64,000 nt of DNA from Zoroaster sp. YZ-2022. Lineage: Eukaryota > Echinodermata > Asteroidea > Forcipulatida > Zoroasteridae. A program made the position numbers and the translations under genes. Every line of letters starts with the position of its first letter. The stretch's first letter is position 1. The stretch is from contig CM055822.1 in assembly GCA_029582265.1 (NCBI GenBank), forward strand, positions 4,709,057 to 4,773,056. The letters run 5' to 3'. Shown one piece after another: positions 1 to 12,031 of the stretch. The notes under the pieces were generated by a model that saw nothing but the letters and a program-made list of their open reading frames with translations, had not been told where the DNA came from and did not search any database.

Positions 1-731
1 CTCGCAAACTGTATATGTTGCAAAGAAGTTGAGAAGACAGAGAACATGATGCGGCAGCTGGACATCAACGTGGATGATCCCAACCAGTGCCTTACCATCC
101 ATGATTGGTTTGATGCGATCTGCCTCCACCCAGGAGTGCTTGCAACAGCGTATCTTCAGAGATGCAGTTGAAGGAACGCTTGACCAGTAAGTGATTTGAG
201 TGTTGACTAAATGTACAAAGCCAATGTACCATCAATTTCAATTAATATTTTAGAGCAATGTCAGTTTTGAATGATCTGCATATCAAGCAGATTACTTTTG
301 ATAATGAGCACCGGTGTTTACTTCAGAGTAACCGCACACAACTGAATAATGACCTTGGTTGACCCACGTGCATCTATATCTTATTGTGCATGCATTACAT
401 GTATGTAATTGTTTACTTTTGATCATGATTGCCTTTTGGTATGGTTATAGTTTTATAGCATTTCAGTTTCACATGGTGTTAACGTAAACAATATCGATAC
501 TCCACCATGCAAATCACAAATCTTATGTTTATAATTTTGTCTGATTTATTGTTTTGTTTTACAGAAAATATCGCCATGTTGCATATCGGCAAGTGGTGAG
601 GTGGTGTTGGGGTTATCTTGGCCGTTTCAACCGGGTGCCACTGGCATCATGTGTAATGGACGCAATCCGCAGGACGTTCCCAAACCCTGATGGACCAGTA
701 CAAAGGATTTTCGTATCCACCACTGGATTAG
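1..731 (+). pseudogene. P2X7-like C-terminal domain gene, 3' end, two apparent frameshifts
   Basis: Two exons encode the cysteine-rich intracellular domain found at the C-terminus of P2X7 receptors and in many invertebrate multidomain proteins. Exon 1 (1-186) reads CICCKEVEK, then CLTIHDWFDAICLHPGVL and ATAYLQ, and ends at a GTAAGT donor. Exon 2 starts at 565 after TTTTACAG and reads KYRHVAYRQVVRWCWGYLG, then RVPLASC and IRRTFPNPDG. Joining CA|A across the intron gives Gln in a consistent frame. Two breaks are visible. Near 158-162 the frame jumps after ATAYLQ, so the exon 1 frame as read hits TGA while the next frame leads correctly into the splice. Near 694-696 one extra C appears; without it the tail continues in the expected frame and stops at 731, while as read the frame runs to 766. 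The family is recognised from the HVAYRQ/RWCWG block. Either a pseudogene or sequencing indels; the 5' part lies outside the window. Confidence 0.8.
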
Positions 732-766
732 GCCGATTTGCTTTGTTTTATTTTTTAAATTGGTAA

Positions 767-1680
767 CATTCTTCCCTAGTTATAATGATCTGGAGAGAGT
801 TACAAATTATTTTGTGCGTTCATAAACCATGATCAATGGCAGAATCAATTACGTGTGTATTTCAGTTTGTGTCTTTTCGGGGGGGGGGAGAAGTTGATTA
901 ATTTAGCACTAATGTGAAATAAACTTGTTTTATGTTGCCAACAATACACTATGGTAAAAACATTACAAATTCGGTATGGCAGAAAGATGCCAAGAACTGA
1001 AAATTTTACAAGACCTTAGTACTTTCGAATAAATGACAAGACAAAATATGTATGTATTTGCAACCAACAATTGAGTTTATTTTTGAGGTTAAAATATCAA
1101 AATTAAAAAAGTTGCCTCTTGATGACGACGAAACAACTTAATCAAAATCCTGTACATACTTGTTTGGAACTTGGCCATTGTTCTGTTAAACCGAACTGGA
1201 AATCCTTTGAAATTCGTTTCACACTTGCTGCTCTTTTCCCAGGAGAAAACTTAAATCAGCATAACTCTACTGCTGAGCAGGTTCAGATTTTCTTGGATTA
1301 AAGCTAATTCAATTAGGTTTTTTGTCTTTGCATCACAAAAGGGAGAAGTGTGACAAAAACTAATATTGTAAATCTCATGTTGGTAAATCTCATGTACTTC
1401 TGCCTATAAAACTTAAAACTTGTTCTGAGTGTACAGTGGCAATAAATTGTAAAATACAAGAATAGAATAACAATAAATGTGTACAGGCCATGTCATTCTG
1501 TCTTCAATCAAATATTAATAAAAATATAAAAGACATGTATATAGCACCAAATCCATTTGAATAAAATGCTCCCAGGCCCTTTAAATATAATAAAATAACC
1601 TAAAGTAACAATAGCAAAGATTATAAAAGATTAAATACATGGGAGCCAGATAAAGTGATAAAAACAGGCAAATATCAGCA
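767..1680. other. non-coding AT-rich stretch
   Basis: No supportable gene. It contains AATAAA at about 917 that could serve as the polyadenylation signal of the upstream P2X7-like gene, and a G run near 880. The open frame at 1119-1301 has no splice or domain support. Confidence 0.5.
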
Positions 1681-1945
1681 GGGGCGGATCCAGGAATGTT
1701 GGCATGAAGGTGAAATCCTTTCGTGTATTATTCACGAACTTCACCCATTCCTTTGATATCGCAGGATCCCGCGGAAATTGAAAAAAATGAGTCTCTGGAT
1801 TCTTAATACTATTTCTAGTGCATCCACCAACAACACATGAAGTCGGTATTATAACTGTTAGACAACAACGTCGAAAAAAAGCTTCATAAAAACTTCATGC
1901 CTCTGCTGACGCATGAAAACGCATGTATAATATACACGGAAGTAA

Positions 1946-2836
1946 CATGGCGTCTTCTGTTTACTCTCTGGTGCTCATGGGTTATACGCCATCCCTTTTC
2001 GCTGGTTTACAAGTCCGCTGGTACTATATCGTAGATTTCATAGTGGATTTTCAATGGGTCTTTGTCGGGAACCAGTGCAGGGGGAAATTTCTAAAATCGA
2101 AGAAGCGGGTCTAATTTTTTCGGTCAAATTGCAACAAAATTATAAAGAGAAAAACATGACCACAACAATAAATTGTTACCTGAACACAACATAAACAAGG
2201 TTCGATAGTCAATTTAATGTGAGAGTTCTCGTTGTAGTCCATCTTTAAGCGTCGCGCGTTGCCCGTCGCGTGTCACAGTCGTCGCTGTATTTTTTTGTAA
2301 TAAAATACTGGAAAACGCATTCCACCAGAATGTTAAAAAAAAAAAAAAAAAATTATTATTATTATTTTTTTCTTTGGGGAGGGGGTCCGGGCCCCCCCCC
2401 CTCCGGGCCGGGGGACGGCTGCCCCCCCCCAGCCCCCCCCCCCCTGACGGTCCGCCACTGCATGGCGTCTTCTGTTTACTCTCTGGTGCTCATGGGTTAT
2501 ACGTCATCCCTTTTCGCTGGTTTACAAGTCCGCTGGTACTATATCGTGGATTTCATAGTGGATTTTCAACGTGTCTTTGTCGGGAACCAGTGCAGGGCGG
2601 GAAATTTCTAAAATCGAAGAAGCGGGGTCTAATTTTTTCGGTCAAATTGCAACAAAATTATAAACAGAAAAACATGACCACAACAATAAATTGTTACCTG
2701 AACACAACATAAACAAGGTTCGATAGTCAATTTAATGTGAGAGTTCTCGTTGTAGTCCATCTTTAAGCGTCGCGCGTTGCCCGTCGCGTGTCACAGTCGT
2801 CGCTGTATTTTTTTGTAATAAAATACTGGAAAACGC
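1946..2836 (+). repeat. tandem duplication (373 and 376 bp) separated by a G/C-homopolymer insert
   Basis: The segment 1946-2318 is repeated almost exactly at 2461-2836, both starting CATGGCGTCTTCTG and ending ACTGGAAAACGC. The 142 bases between them (2319-2460) contain an A run, a TTA repeat, long C and G runs, and end in GGTCCGCCACTG. That resembles, in reverse, the GGGGCGGATCCAGG motif seen at 1682, so the spacer may be an old transposon end. The short frames inside (for example MASSVYSLVLMGYT) are repeated with the unit and are not supported as genes. Confidence 0.85.
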
Positions 2837-3303
2837 TAGAAACGGATTATTTTCTCTCAATTGTCCTTTCGTGAAAACGGAAAGGCAGCGAGCGCCACTA
2901 CAGGCCTATAAATAATAGCTCCCTGGAAAACCTGTCGCACGAAGTTTTGTCATCATAGCGCCTGTACAAAACGAAGCGGAATTATCGATATGTCGTGAGC
3001 CAGTGTGAAGCTGGTACCCGTATATTTCTGGATTTGCACGCACGCTGATGAGGCAATATTGAGGACAAAGTAGTGTGCGTTTTTCACAAATTACGTCAAA
3101 GAGTCATTCCATGCCAACTCACCTAGTGGTTGTCAGTGACCGACTCAGATTTTGTCGATTTTCTTTTCAACATACCAATATGGAATAATGAACACACAGC
3201 AAATTTTTGCTCCCAACTCCAAGTCGTTTCCGAGATATGAGCCGCTGGAAAATATAGCCACGTTGCGTCAGTGATTTTTTTGGCATTTTCAGAGGCCTAT
3301 ATA
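2837..3303. other. non-coding
   Basis: Nothing recognisable apart from the TATATA flank of the MITE that follows. Confidence 0.4.
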
Positions 3304-3595
3304 CACTGTAAAAAATGGTATGTATAATTTAAACACATTTCTAAGCACTTAATTGTACCCACTTTTTCCACATGTTTAGCTAAATAAACGCGTTTAAATG
3401 CTAAACGGCCATCCTCTGTACATGTCACAAAGCTAAACGTGTTTAGCTGTTTGACATCTGTTCATATAGTTTTTAGCATTCAAACACACTTCAGAAAAGC
3501 ACAATCTAAACATGTTTTAGGCTAAACATGTGAAAAAGTGGGTACAATTAAGTGTTTAGAAATGTGTTTAAATTCTAAACATCATTTTTACAGTG
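3304..3595. mobile_element. palindromic MITE with CACTGTAAAAA ends
   Basis: The left end CACTGTAAAAAATGGTATG and the right end, reading CATCATTTTTACAGTG, are inverted repeats. The arms continue for roughly 75 bases: AAACACATTTCTAAGCACTT and GTACCCACTTTTTCCACATG on the left pair with CACATGTGAAAAAG-type sequence on the right. The element is about 292 bp and nearly folds back on itself, with a centre rich in TTTAGC motifs. It is flanked by TATA on both sides, consistent with a TA or TATA target duplication. No coding capacity. The superfamily is not certain; a Tc1/mariner-like or similar TA-targeting transposase is the likely source. Confidence 0.85.
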
Positions 3596-4436
3596 TATAT
3601 CTCAAAATTGGGTAAAGATATTTTGCTGAAAATTATTGCACAGCATGAATAACAATCTACTAGAATCTGCTGTCAAAAGTAGTATAATTATCTCCTTCAG
3701 TTAGGGGTCCTTTACTGAAAATCCACAATTGAGTCGACGTAGGTTACTGGTTGACATTTTTGGGCTCCTCTGGAGACCACACGAGTGGTCAGATTGCTTT
3801 TATAGGTGCGTATGTCTGCCACTAAACAAGGATGGACTAATCATTACTTCATTGGAGGTTTGGCTGTGGTCAGAAGGTAGGTTCGCAAAAATTGTTGACC
3901 AGGTGGGCCACTACCCTTGTAACTGAAACTTTTACATCTTACAATATTGTATCCTATCTATGTATGTAAGGAAATTCAGTGTGGTATCTTTTCTCCTTCA
4001 TGGTCAGACGATATTTTGCTTAATATACGGTGTACAATGTACATATATACACTGTATAGTATACATGTACATGTAGGTGTTTTATGTACATGAATGTTAA
4101 CCATAAACTCTTGTTATGATTTTTTTTACACCATCAAATCATCTCAACCATGGAGGTATGTTGAAAATAAAAATCAGCAAAATCTGAGTTGGTCACTTAC
4201 AAATTTTCAAAAATGTAGGTGATTTGGCATGGAATGACCCCAAAGCGTTTTCACGAAGGGACAATTGGTAAGGTTGTGTTGATTTGAGCGTTTTCTCGAA
4301 GGGATTATTGTCTTCAAATATTAATTACCGTACGTTGTCATTAATCATCCTGGAAAATATGAAATCTGTTCTTTCACATATGGCACAAGGTTTATAAGTA
4401 TTTTGCCTCTTGAATGTGACATGGTACGTTTAAAAT
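3596..4436. other. non-coding
   Basis: AT-rich sequence with TGTACATG-type runs near 4030-4095. The open frame at 3729-3926 lacks splice or domain support. No gene called. Confidence 0.4.
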
Positions 4437-4446
4437 GTTTGTACAC

Positions 4447-4475
4447 TCACTGGTCAAAAGTATTGCAACATGCTC
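4447..4475 (+). mobile_element. possible Tc1/mariner terminal sequence
   Basis: CACTGGTCAAAAGTATTGCA at 4449 resembles the CAGTGGTCAAAAATATTG-like termini of Tc1/mariner elements. No partner end was found nearby, so it is at best a solo end or a truncated copy. Confidence 0.25.
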
Positions 4476-4631
4476 AAAATAGCACTTTACAGTAACAGGT
4501 GAGATGATCATTTAATCTGATTTCATCGATTGTGTATTACATAATTTCCGAGCAAGAACAGTAAAAAAGAACATTGACTTCAAAACACAGGCACTTTCAA
4601 GAAGTCTTAAGTAGTGTAAATAAAATAAAAT

Positions 4632-4880
4632 AAACTAGAGGTATAGAGTTTGTAAAAAACAAACTCAGGGTGTTTGGGGGTTCATCATGTTTTGGCGTCA
4701 TCACCTAAAGTTGTTTAAAAATACATTAATTTAGTCTATTGGCTATGGCTGTCGCTCGAACACCTAAAAAAACAAGAGTTACTTCAGGAGATGTGTTTTT
4801 ATGATATATAATGAAAATAACATATAATGTGCTGAATACATTAGCTTCCGGTTCAGTCATCCCATATAATTTTAAATTCC
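4632..4880 (-). mobile_element. Helitron-like 3' end (family H)
   Basis: It starts ACTAGAGGTATAGAG, then GTTTGT and ACAAAC flank a short loop. Read on the minus strand this is a hairpin followed by about ten bases and CTCTAG|T, the CTRR-type 3' terminus of Helitrons. The next 240 bases match 42872-43100 (CATCACCTAA, AGAGTTACTTCAGGAGAT, CTTCCGGTTCA). Only the 3' portion is recognisable. Confidence 0.55.
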
Positions 4881-5984
4881 TCCAACCGAATTAAGTCTGA
4901 ACTTGGTAAATATGGTTTTCTCTTCAGAAAGGTTTCATGACAAAACTTGCATCCGTGGTGCCAAGTGCGACTTGACAAGAGACTATGGCTACGGGAGTTA
5001 AGTTCAGTGTGTGACTTGACTTCAGACTACTAGACCACAGGGTGTGCAATGAAAATGTGTTCAGAAATTGAGTTTTGTGACACATATCAGGCATGAGCGT
5101 GGAAGCAGTAGATCATTATATGTAAATTGCTAAATCCACAATCACGAAACTTGCCCGTTTGGCAGATATTTGCATTTGAATGACATGAAAATAGCGCCCT
5201 CTTTGGGCCATTTTTAGAAAACTGTACATTTTAATGTACATTTAAATTTTGTATAATTTGAATAGTTCACATGGGCTATGTTTTTTATGTTTGGAAGAGT
5301 TTGGAAAGGGGATTCCATATTTGGGGAATATTTGTCGTAAAAAATGAACCAGTTTAAAAAAATTGCCTTGAATAAAAGGTTTGAACCCGACTGCTCCCTG
5401 AACGTCTGATCCCCAAGTCCTCTACCCCTTACTCCCAGGGTATGATCCATGGTGTCGTGGGGTAGTATTCCAATTTAACTGAAAACATTCTAAATTTACC
5501 ATACATTTCAATATTTTGGGGTTTCGTTTCCCATCCCCCATCTCCTTGCCTTGAGCCCCACCCTCTTTGGGCAACCCTGGATCTAACCCTGTCTACATCA
5601 AAGACCAATTTGTGAATCTTTTCTCATCTTTAAAAAGTTCAGTATTGGTTATTAATTGTCAATGTTTTGTGTAAATATTTAAATTGATAAAACACATTCT
5701 TCGTTAATACACACAATAAGTTATTTAAATAAATGAAATGCACAAATTTATCTTTTGTATGACACTTCTGCTTTATTTTGTCATGGTCATGATACTTCAA
5801 GGTCTAATTGAATGAAAAGAATAATTTTTTTCTGAAGTACTAAATATTCCAACAAGTGAAGCTGTAGTCCCTGGCATTAATTGGTTTTGGCTAGTATTGT
5901 TGAACCTTTAGCACACTTTAAAAAAAATTTTTTACTGGTGCATGAAAAGAAAGTCAACAGAATTTTTCAATTAAAGATAATGGT
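4881..5984. other. non-coding
   Basis: No gene or repeat end identified. The minus-strand frame at 5214-5450 has no codon-level or splice support. Confidence 0.4.
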
Positions 5985-6095
5985 TAAAGGGGCAATATCA
6001 TCTCAATCAGAGTAGACTTTCAATGGGTCATGGAATGAGTGTCCTAGTGTAAGATGAACAAAGCAGGCAATTGAAAATTACTGGCTCATTTGTTA
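5985..6095 (-). repeat. fragment of dispersed repeat family D
   Basis: ATGGAATGAGTGTCCTAGTG and TTACTGGCTCATTTGTTA resemble 52527-52590 and, inverted, the split copy at 46.6 kb. This is a third, shorter copy of the repeat described at 46046 and 52265. Confidence 0.55.
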
Positions 6096-6109
6096 AGCAG
6101 TCTGCAAGG

Positions 6110-6884
6110 ATAAGTCATCTGAAGTTGATGGCCAGGGCAGCTGTAATGCCATGTGATTTCTTCATTATAAGGGTATATAAATAATATAGTACAGCTGATG
6201 CATTGAAGAGTGTGTGAAGATAGGCACTTTCATGTAAAAATCTCTCTGCTTCTCCAGCACCTTCACTGCTGTCTATATCAGTATAAGTACATAATGTATC
6301 TGAGCCAACTGCAGTCTCTATACCAGTTCTTTTGCAGCGAGAGAATGGCTGTACACCAAGTCAATTGTATTCTTAGTAAATGATCTATGAATTACCAGCG
6401 TAGGAAATGTACTTTTCAGACGTGTTTTCAGATTGTGGATCAACTCCAGTCAACTCCCTTCACTTCTTGTACATACTTGATGAACTTACGATGTAATGAC
6501 TTTGTGAAAAGAATTTCATTGTTTTTATTATTCTCTTCTGGATGACTTCTTCACAGAATTTTATTTATGCATCATTGTACCAAATAGGTATTTCATCTGA
6601 TGGATCTGGCCTTGTCAAGAATTGGGTACATACTCATTATAGCAAAGACAATGATAGCAAACTTCTAAACCCACAAGATCTTTATCTTCGATTTGCAAAA
6701 GTAACCTCTCATCTTTCCGTTGGGCTGCTTCAAACAGTTGGCATGCAATCAAGGTTTGGCACTGTGAATACTTATCAGTTTTTCTAAATTTTTCTCGGTT
6801 TGTCAGGGAGTAACTCTGATGAAGACCACGGTTTTCTTTTCTGGGGTTCAGTGCTGCATTCTTAACGCTCAACCTCATATTGAC
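6110..6884 (-). pseudogene. decayed intronless ORF of a multicopy zinc-binding protein family
   Basis: Reading the minus strand downwards gives one protein spread over three frames. First CQTLIACQLFEAAQRKDERL and LLQIEDKDLVGLEVCYHCLC, the YH-x2-CY zinc-binding pattern common to many uncharacterised, often transposon-associated invertebrate proteins. Then TRPDPSDEIPIWYNDA with an in-frame stop and FCEEVIQKRIIKTMKF. Then FTKSLHRKFIKYVQEVKG, RLKSTFPTLVIHRSF and DLVYSHSLAAKEL, and finally SSEGAGEAERFLHESAYLHT. The order of blocks agrees with that family as I know it (zinc motif, then the TFP-LVIHR region). At least three frameshifts and several stops make it non-functional. An AG acceptor-like site lies at about 6885, but the run-on blocks argue against introns. 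Its role is unknown. Confidence 0.65.
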
Positions 6885-8389
6885 CTGAATATGTATGAAG
6901 AAAGAATGATAAATATTTAATAGAAATAGAGGAATAAGTGAGTAAGGGGAATGGGCATTGTAGACAAAAAGAGAGTGAAAATTAACAAAAGTAAACACAC
7001 AAGACAAGGTAAACAGATAGAAAGAAACGAAAAAGCAACATATAACTAGAAACAATTTTACTGCAGACTAAGCTTGGGCGATAAACACGATATAGAATAT
7101 TGCGATAACTTTTTTATTCGATTACAATATCGAGAACCTATTTAAGTTATCGGCATATCGGCGAATCGCGAATACAAATATATCACGATAAAATATAAAT
7201 CGACATTGTGAGTCAATTCAGAAATTCCATGTAAATAAAATCATTAGTCTTTTGAGCTTTTAGAAATGAGAAACAAAAGCAAACTACTTCAGTACATACA
7301 CGCTCTGCAAATAAATTTTCAATTTATTGTGACACTTGTAGAGGGGTACATATCTGTGGTTATTGGCTCTAAAGCAATCATGCATGAATGCAAAAAAAGA
7401 ATTGCAATATTATTGAAAATTGCAATATATGTTTGTTTATATGTTTTAAGGGAGTTTTTGGAATTTTTTGCAACCACTAACCAGTTAAAAATTATTCTAT
7501 CGATTTTTGGTGGTACAGAAAGCGAAAACTATCTTTAAAATCCACTTTTATGATGGTTTTCGGACTTTATTTTCCTAATTATTTCCTTTCCCTAAAAAAT
7601 CCTCCCTTTCAGAAAATAGAAGGATTCTATTATAGTTGCCACTGCGCATATACAATGACTGTGTTGGTCACTAATTGTGGAGTTTACAACATCAGACTGA
7701 CATGACTGAGGAATTCATTGTATACCAAAATGGCTGATTTTTCATGAAATATATCATGTCCATCATCATCCATATGTTCTCCACCTTACCAGGTAGGTAA
7801 GATTACTTTATTGGTTATATTGAATGAGAAAAAGTGGCGGTCGGATACGACATTCTACCCGAATTTTTCAATATTTGCCTACCTTGATGTTTCTGTTTCC
7901 TCTCAGCCCTGCAAATGGCATGTAAGCATTTGTACCACTCAGAGTGGTACCCATAAATCTGTAAATCAAATGGTAATTAATTTTAGGAATGTCGGCTATT
8001 CATCCATACATGTAAAATAATAAATAATTGGGTCAGCATCCATCTTCATTGTATACACTATGAAAAATAACCCAAAACTTTAGTTCAGCTTGAAGTTCAT
8101 TTCCATGTTTATATGAGCCAAAGGTTGAATATTCTTGGCTCATGTACAAAGTTATGTTTGTGCAACTAGTATTACTTTTAAGTATCTGATAAACTCCATT
8201 ATAAAGATCCCATTTTTCAACAGTGCTGATTTTTTCCCAAAAAAGTGCCCCTTTCAGGATTTTGATGGATTTGGGGTGGTTAAGGTTAGTTTATTTTGTT
8301 GGTCAAGGTTATTTTGTTGGTCAAAGGTATTAACATGGTAACTATTGAAAATAATCACCAGGAATGATCTTTTTTTGAAATTGTCACTA
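6885..8389. other. non-coding, with an ATCG-rich degenerate repeat at 7075-7240
   Basis: GGGCGATAAACACGATATAG and following CGATA/TATCG motifs at 7075-7240 resemble degenerate palindromic MITE sequence known from several animal genomes. The frames at 7266-7538, 7811-8020 and 8135-8341 have no other support. Confidence 0.35.
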
Positions 8390-10185
8390 AAAAAGTATGA
8401 TGATAATGTCAACAACAACAGACACGATATTGAAGGACAGACGAAAATGAGACATTAAAAGTCTGACGACATAAGTTAAACTGTCAAGGATATTTTTCAT
8501 ATAGTAGGTATGTGCGTATCCCACGCATTGCCGCAAATCTTTTGGCCGCGGCCTCAATCTCGGTTGAATCGCCGTGGCGATCAGACACTGTGGAGGTAGC
8601 ATGGTTACACGTTTCGCTGGGGGCGTTCTTTTGACGTACCCAGTAGATTTTTTCGAAGACGTAGATCACATATTCTCCTTCAACCTAGTTCTCGAATTTT
8701 CTAAATGCAGCATCTAGAAGCTTCCAAAAAAAATTCTCGAAATTTGGGTTTGTTCTTGCTCATCAAAACCATCGACGATTTACTCAAAGGTGAGTAAAAT
8801 ACCTTATCAAACCACAATAATAATTTTTCTATACTTGTTTTCTACCTCTTGGCCAATTTTGACGGCGATTGGACGATTCGCAGTTACGTTTTTTGATTCA
8901 CAGAAATCGATGTCAACCAAAGATTGTATTGCGCCACGTTCAGCGCACGTTAGACCTACCAATTTTCAGTCCGATAAATCGTCCGTTTAAACCTAATATA
9001 CATCGGCGTAACACAATAAATATTAGTTCTCATGAACTTATTTCATTTTTTTCTTCATATTTCCAGTCCAATATCATTTATTATTTTTTATAATGTTTAA
9101 TTAAATCAGGGATAAGAATTTCTCGCGGATTTCAGTATAATTTATACTATAAATATTAAAAATTATCAGATTTGAGTAATTTTTTTTCTATTTTTTAAAA
9201 TTTATTTTCATTATTTTGTTTGATCTTTCCAGTCCAATATAATTTATAAACTGTTCTAATATTTAATTAAATCAGGGATGAGAATCTTTCGAAGATTTCA
9301 GTGTAAAAATAGTAAAATAATCCTCAGATTTGAGTAATTCTTTTTTTTCTTCATTTTTTTCATTATTTAAAAAAAAAATTTTAAACACATTTTTTTGGTA
9401 TTTCTTATTTGTAAATCAGCACTACAAAACAAACTAATAATTGAATTAGCATGGAAATAGGTTATTATTCTTCCTCTTTTCCCAAGCATTCCAGTGATAC
9501 CAACCTTTTGAAAATCGGACAAGAATTAAGAAAGTTATGATATGGAATCCGAGAAAATCTTGGAAACGGGTCACAAGTCAAATTTACATTTCTTTTGTTT
9601 TCCTTATAAAATAATTGCCATTTACGGGCCTAAAATTGCCGGATTCAACATGTCATAACTTCCTTATTTTTGGTCACAGGAAGATGATCCTTATATCATT
9701 GTAATCGTCTATTCAAGACCTTGACAATGATACCAGTTGTATGGAATCTGTTGATTTTGAAAATTGTTGTCACATAGCTACATATAGGCCTAAGTCCAAC
9801 TATTTTACAAAAAATATGAGTCTGATTAGGTCCAGATATTTTTCAAATTGTTTTAAAAATAATTCCTACATTACCTGTAAGGCTGTAACGTTAGCTAGCT
9901 GTAATAGCCCTACCTAACGTTAGACCATTCCTTGCTCGATGGTTAGACATGGACATCGGCAATATCACACTCAACCATACCATCTATTTCTTCCATCCAC
10001 TTGCACATGAAAGAAACTTTGTCCAACTCATTTCCAAAAATGATAACAATTTGGATTCCATGCTAGACAAATGCACAATACTTAATTTTCTGCAGACAAG
10101 CCCGACAGGGAAGCCATTGTTTTGCTACTGCATGCTGCGCGCATGCATGGCGGGTCATGACCTGCGCGGTCTTCGTAAGTATTCT
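8390..10185. other. non-coding with a short GC-richer island at 8520-8680
   Basis: The segment 8520-8680 is rich in CpG (GCCGCGGCC, TCGCCGTGGCGAT) against an AT-rich background. It is not clearly coding. From 9040 to 9370 there are two degenerate copies of a segment carrying TTTCCAGTCCAATAT and TTAATTAAATCAGGGAT, a local tandem duplication of about 180 bases. Confidence 0.4.
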
Positions 10186-10975
10186 TATTCTAATTAGATA
10201 CTGCATACACATTATAGGCCGATATGTCAGTGTGTAAGAGAACGTCAAAGGCCATTCACGTGGCTTTCCTTCTGAATAGTTGTTCATTTAAACTTCTGTT
10301 TTCGACCGGAAGGAGAGGTCAAATTTGGGTCATGTCTGTGTAAGAAATGTGACATAGTTCAAGGTCTTTAAGATGATGCAAAGATTGTGAAAATATTTTC
10401 TGTGGTTCATGAGATATGATTTTTTGAAATGTTTCAACTTCCGGTTTCGACCGGAAGGAGAGGTCGGATTGCCTACGTCTGTGTGTACGAAAAATCACAT
10501 AATTAAAGATCTATATCATGGTGCAAAGACTGTGAAAATATCGTTTGTGGTTCATGAGATATGATTTTTTGAAAATATTAACCTTTGATTTAGTGTAATT
10601 CGATATCTGATGACCTCACTATGACGTCACAACTTAGTGTACAACTACATATTAAGGTTTAGGCACAACTACATGCTAAGGTCTAACTATGCGTGAAGTT
10701 TTAAGGTTCTGTGAACTCTGCAACTATGTTTTTCTCTGTGGATAAATCTTATTGAGAAGAAAAAGAAGAAGTATAAAACCCGAATGATCAAGAAGAGGGT
10801 TAGCACCAACCCAAACACCTAAAAAAAAAACGAGAATTAATATCAAGAGGTGTTTGGGCACCAACCCAAACACCTAAAAAACTGAACAATATCAAGAGGT
10901 GTTTGCACCAACCCAAACACCTAAAAACCGAACCCGAATATCAAGAGAGGTGTGGGCACCAACCCAAACACCCAA
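10186..10975 (-). mobile_element. Helitron-like non-autonomous element (family H), near full 5' half
   Basis: Collinear with 45447-46045 from TTCTAATTAGATACTGC to the hairpin end. It carries CGACCGGAAGGAGAGGTC, a recurrent region around TGGTTCATGAGATATGA and GATATCTGATGACCTCAC, then a pyrimidine-rich (on minus) microsatellite. It ends with four imperfect hairpin repeats at 10805-10975 of the type AGGTGTTTGGG loop CCAAACACCT, each followed by an A-rich spacer. The same hairpin plus spacer plus CTTCTTCT structure occurs at 49401, so this end is characteristic of the family. No ORF; presumably mobilised in trans. Confidence 0.7.
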
Positions 10976-12031
10976 TTATTGTAAAACAGTTCTCCAAACT
11001 GAACGTTGGTGTGTGTTGCAATACTTGTCCCTTCGTGAAAATGCAAATTGCTCCTTACTCATCATTTTGCCCATGGCCAACTAGTGTGTAATTACAAAAC
11101 TAATGAGTTTTAGACCCTGTAATTTTACGGGATTGTAGATTTCAACCTAATTCAGAATGTCGAAAAAATTAAATTGGCCTTCCCCAATTGGGTTTTCGTG
11201 AAAAAACGGTGACGATATGGACCTAAGATTATGTACCAGTCTCTGTCCCCAATTATAATGCGTGAAATTAAAAAAAAAATGCACCTACATTCTTGTATTT
11301 TTAGTCATGTGAAACGTATTGAAATGAGTTAAATGAGGGTCGTGGTCGGATGATTTGCAAAAGCAAAGTTCGCTTTCAAACTCCATCTGGACGGGTGTGA
11401 TTAATGACGTCTGGGGGATTAATTTCGAATATGTCTGTTTTAATAGAATATGCACAGTAGATGGCATGTGAACACTCATCCCATGAAAAGCACCGATAAA
11501 GTAAATAAGTATTGTACTTGTCACAGGAACTAGTAATAAACTCTTATCCCATGATAGAGGTATTCTGGAGAGCAACACAAATTCCTAATGTGATTTATTT
11601 TTAATAACGCGACAATATCACATCTCAAATTACATCTAAATTACAGGAACAATACTATTATTAACATAATTTCCCGGTGATTTTCGTGGGAATTGCATAT
11701 TGCTTACTAAGCACAATTAACCTCAATACGATAAATTATTTACTTTCAGTATGTTGACATCCCAAGATAAATTATCTTGGGGAAGACGATAGACAATAAC
11801 CTACTATCAGAAATGTCGTCATCTTACGTTGTTAATATCGTTCTCAGGATATCAAGTCAGATAGCACTTCAGAGCTCCGTAAATATTTTAACAGTGCTTA
11901 TAATTATGTTTATATATTCTGTATATTATAAATTTTGAAAACCTGTAATCGAACGAAGAATAAAATATCATGTCGAAGCATGGTGGTACACGGTTTTAGT
12001 ATACATGGACGAAGATGTACTGTGACAAAAA
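10976..12031. other. non-coding
   Basis: No gene or repeat boundary supported. The frame at 11285-11578 (minus) lacks any domain or splice evidence. Confidence 0.4.

Noticed and set aside
2270..2712. Proline/glycine-rich frames over the G and C runs
   Set aside because: They come from homopolymer runs and from the duplicated non-coding unit.
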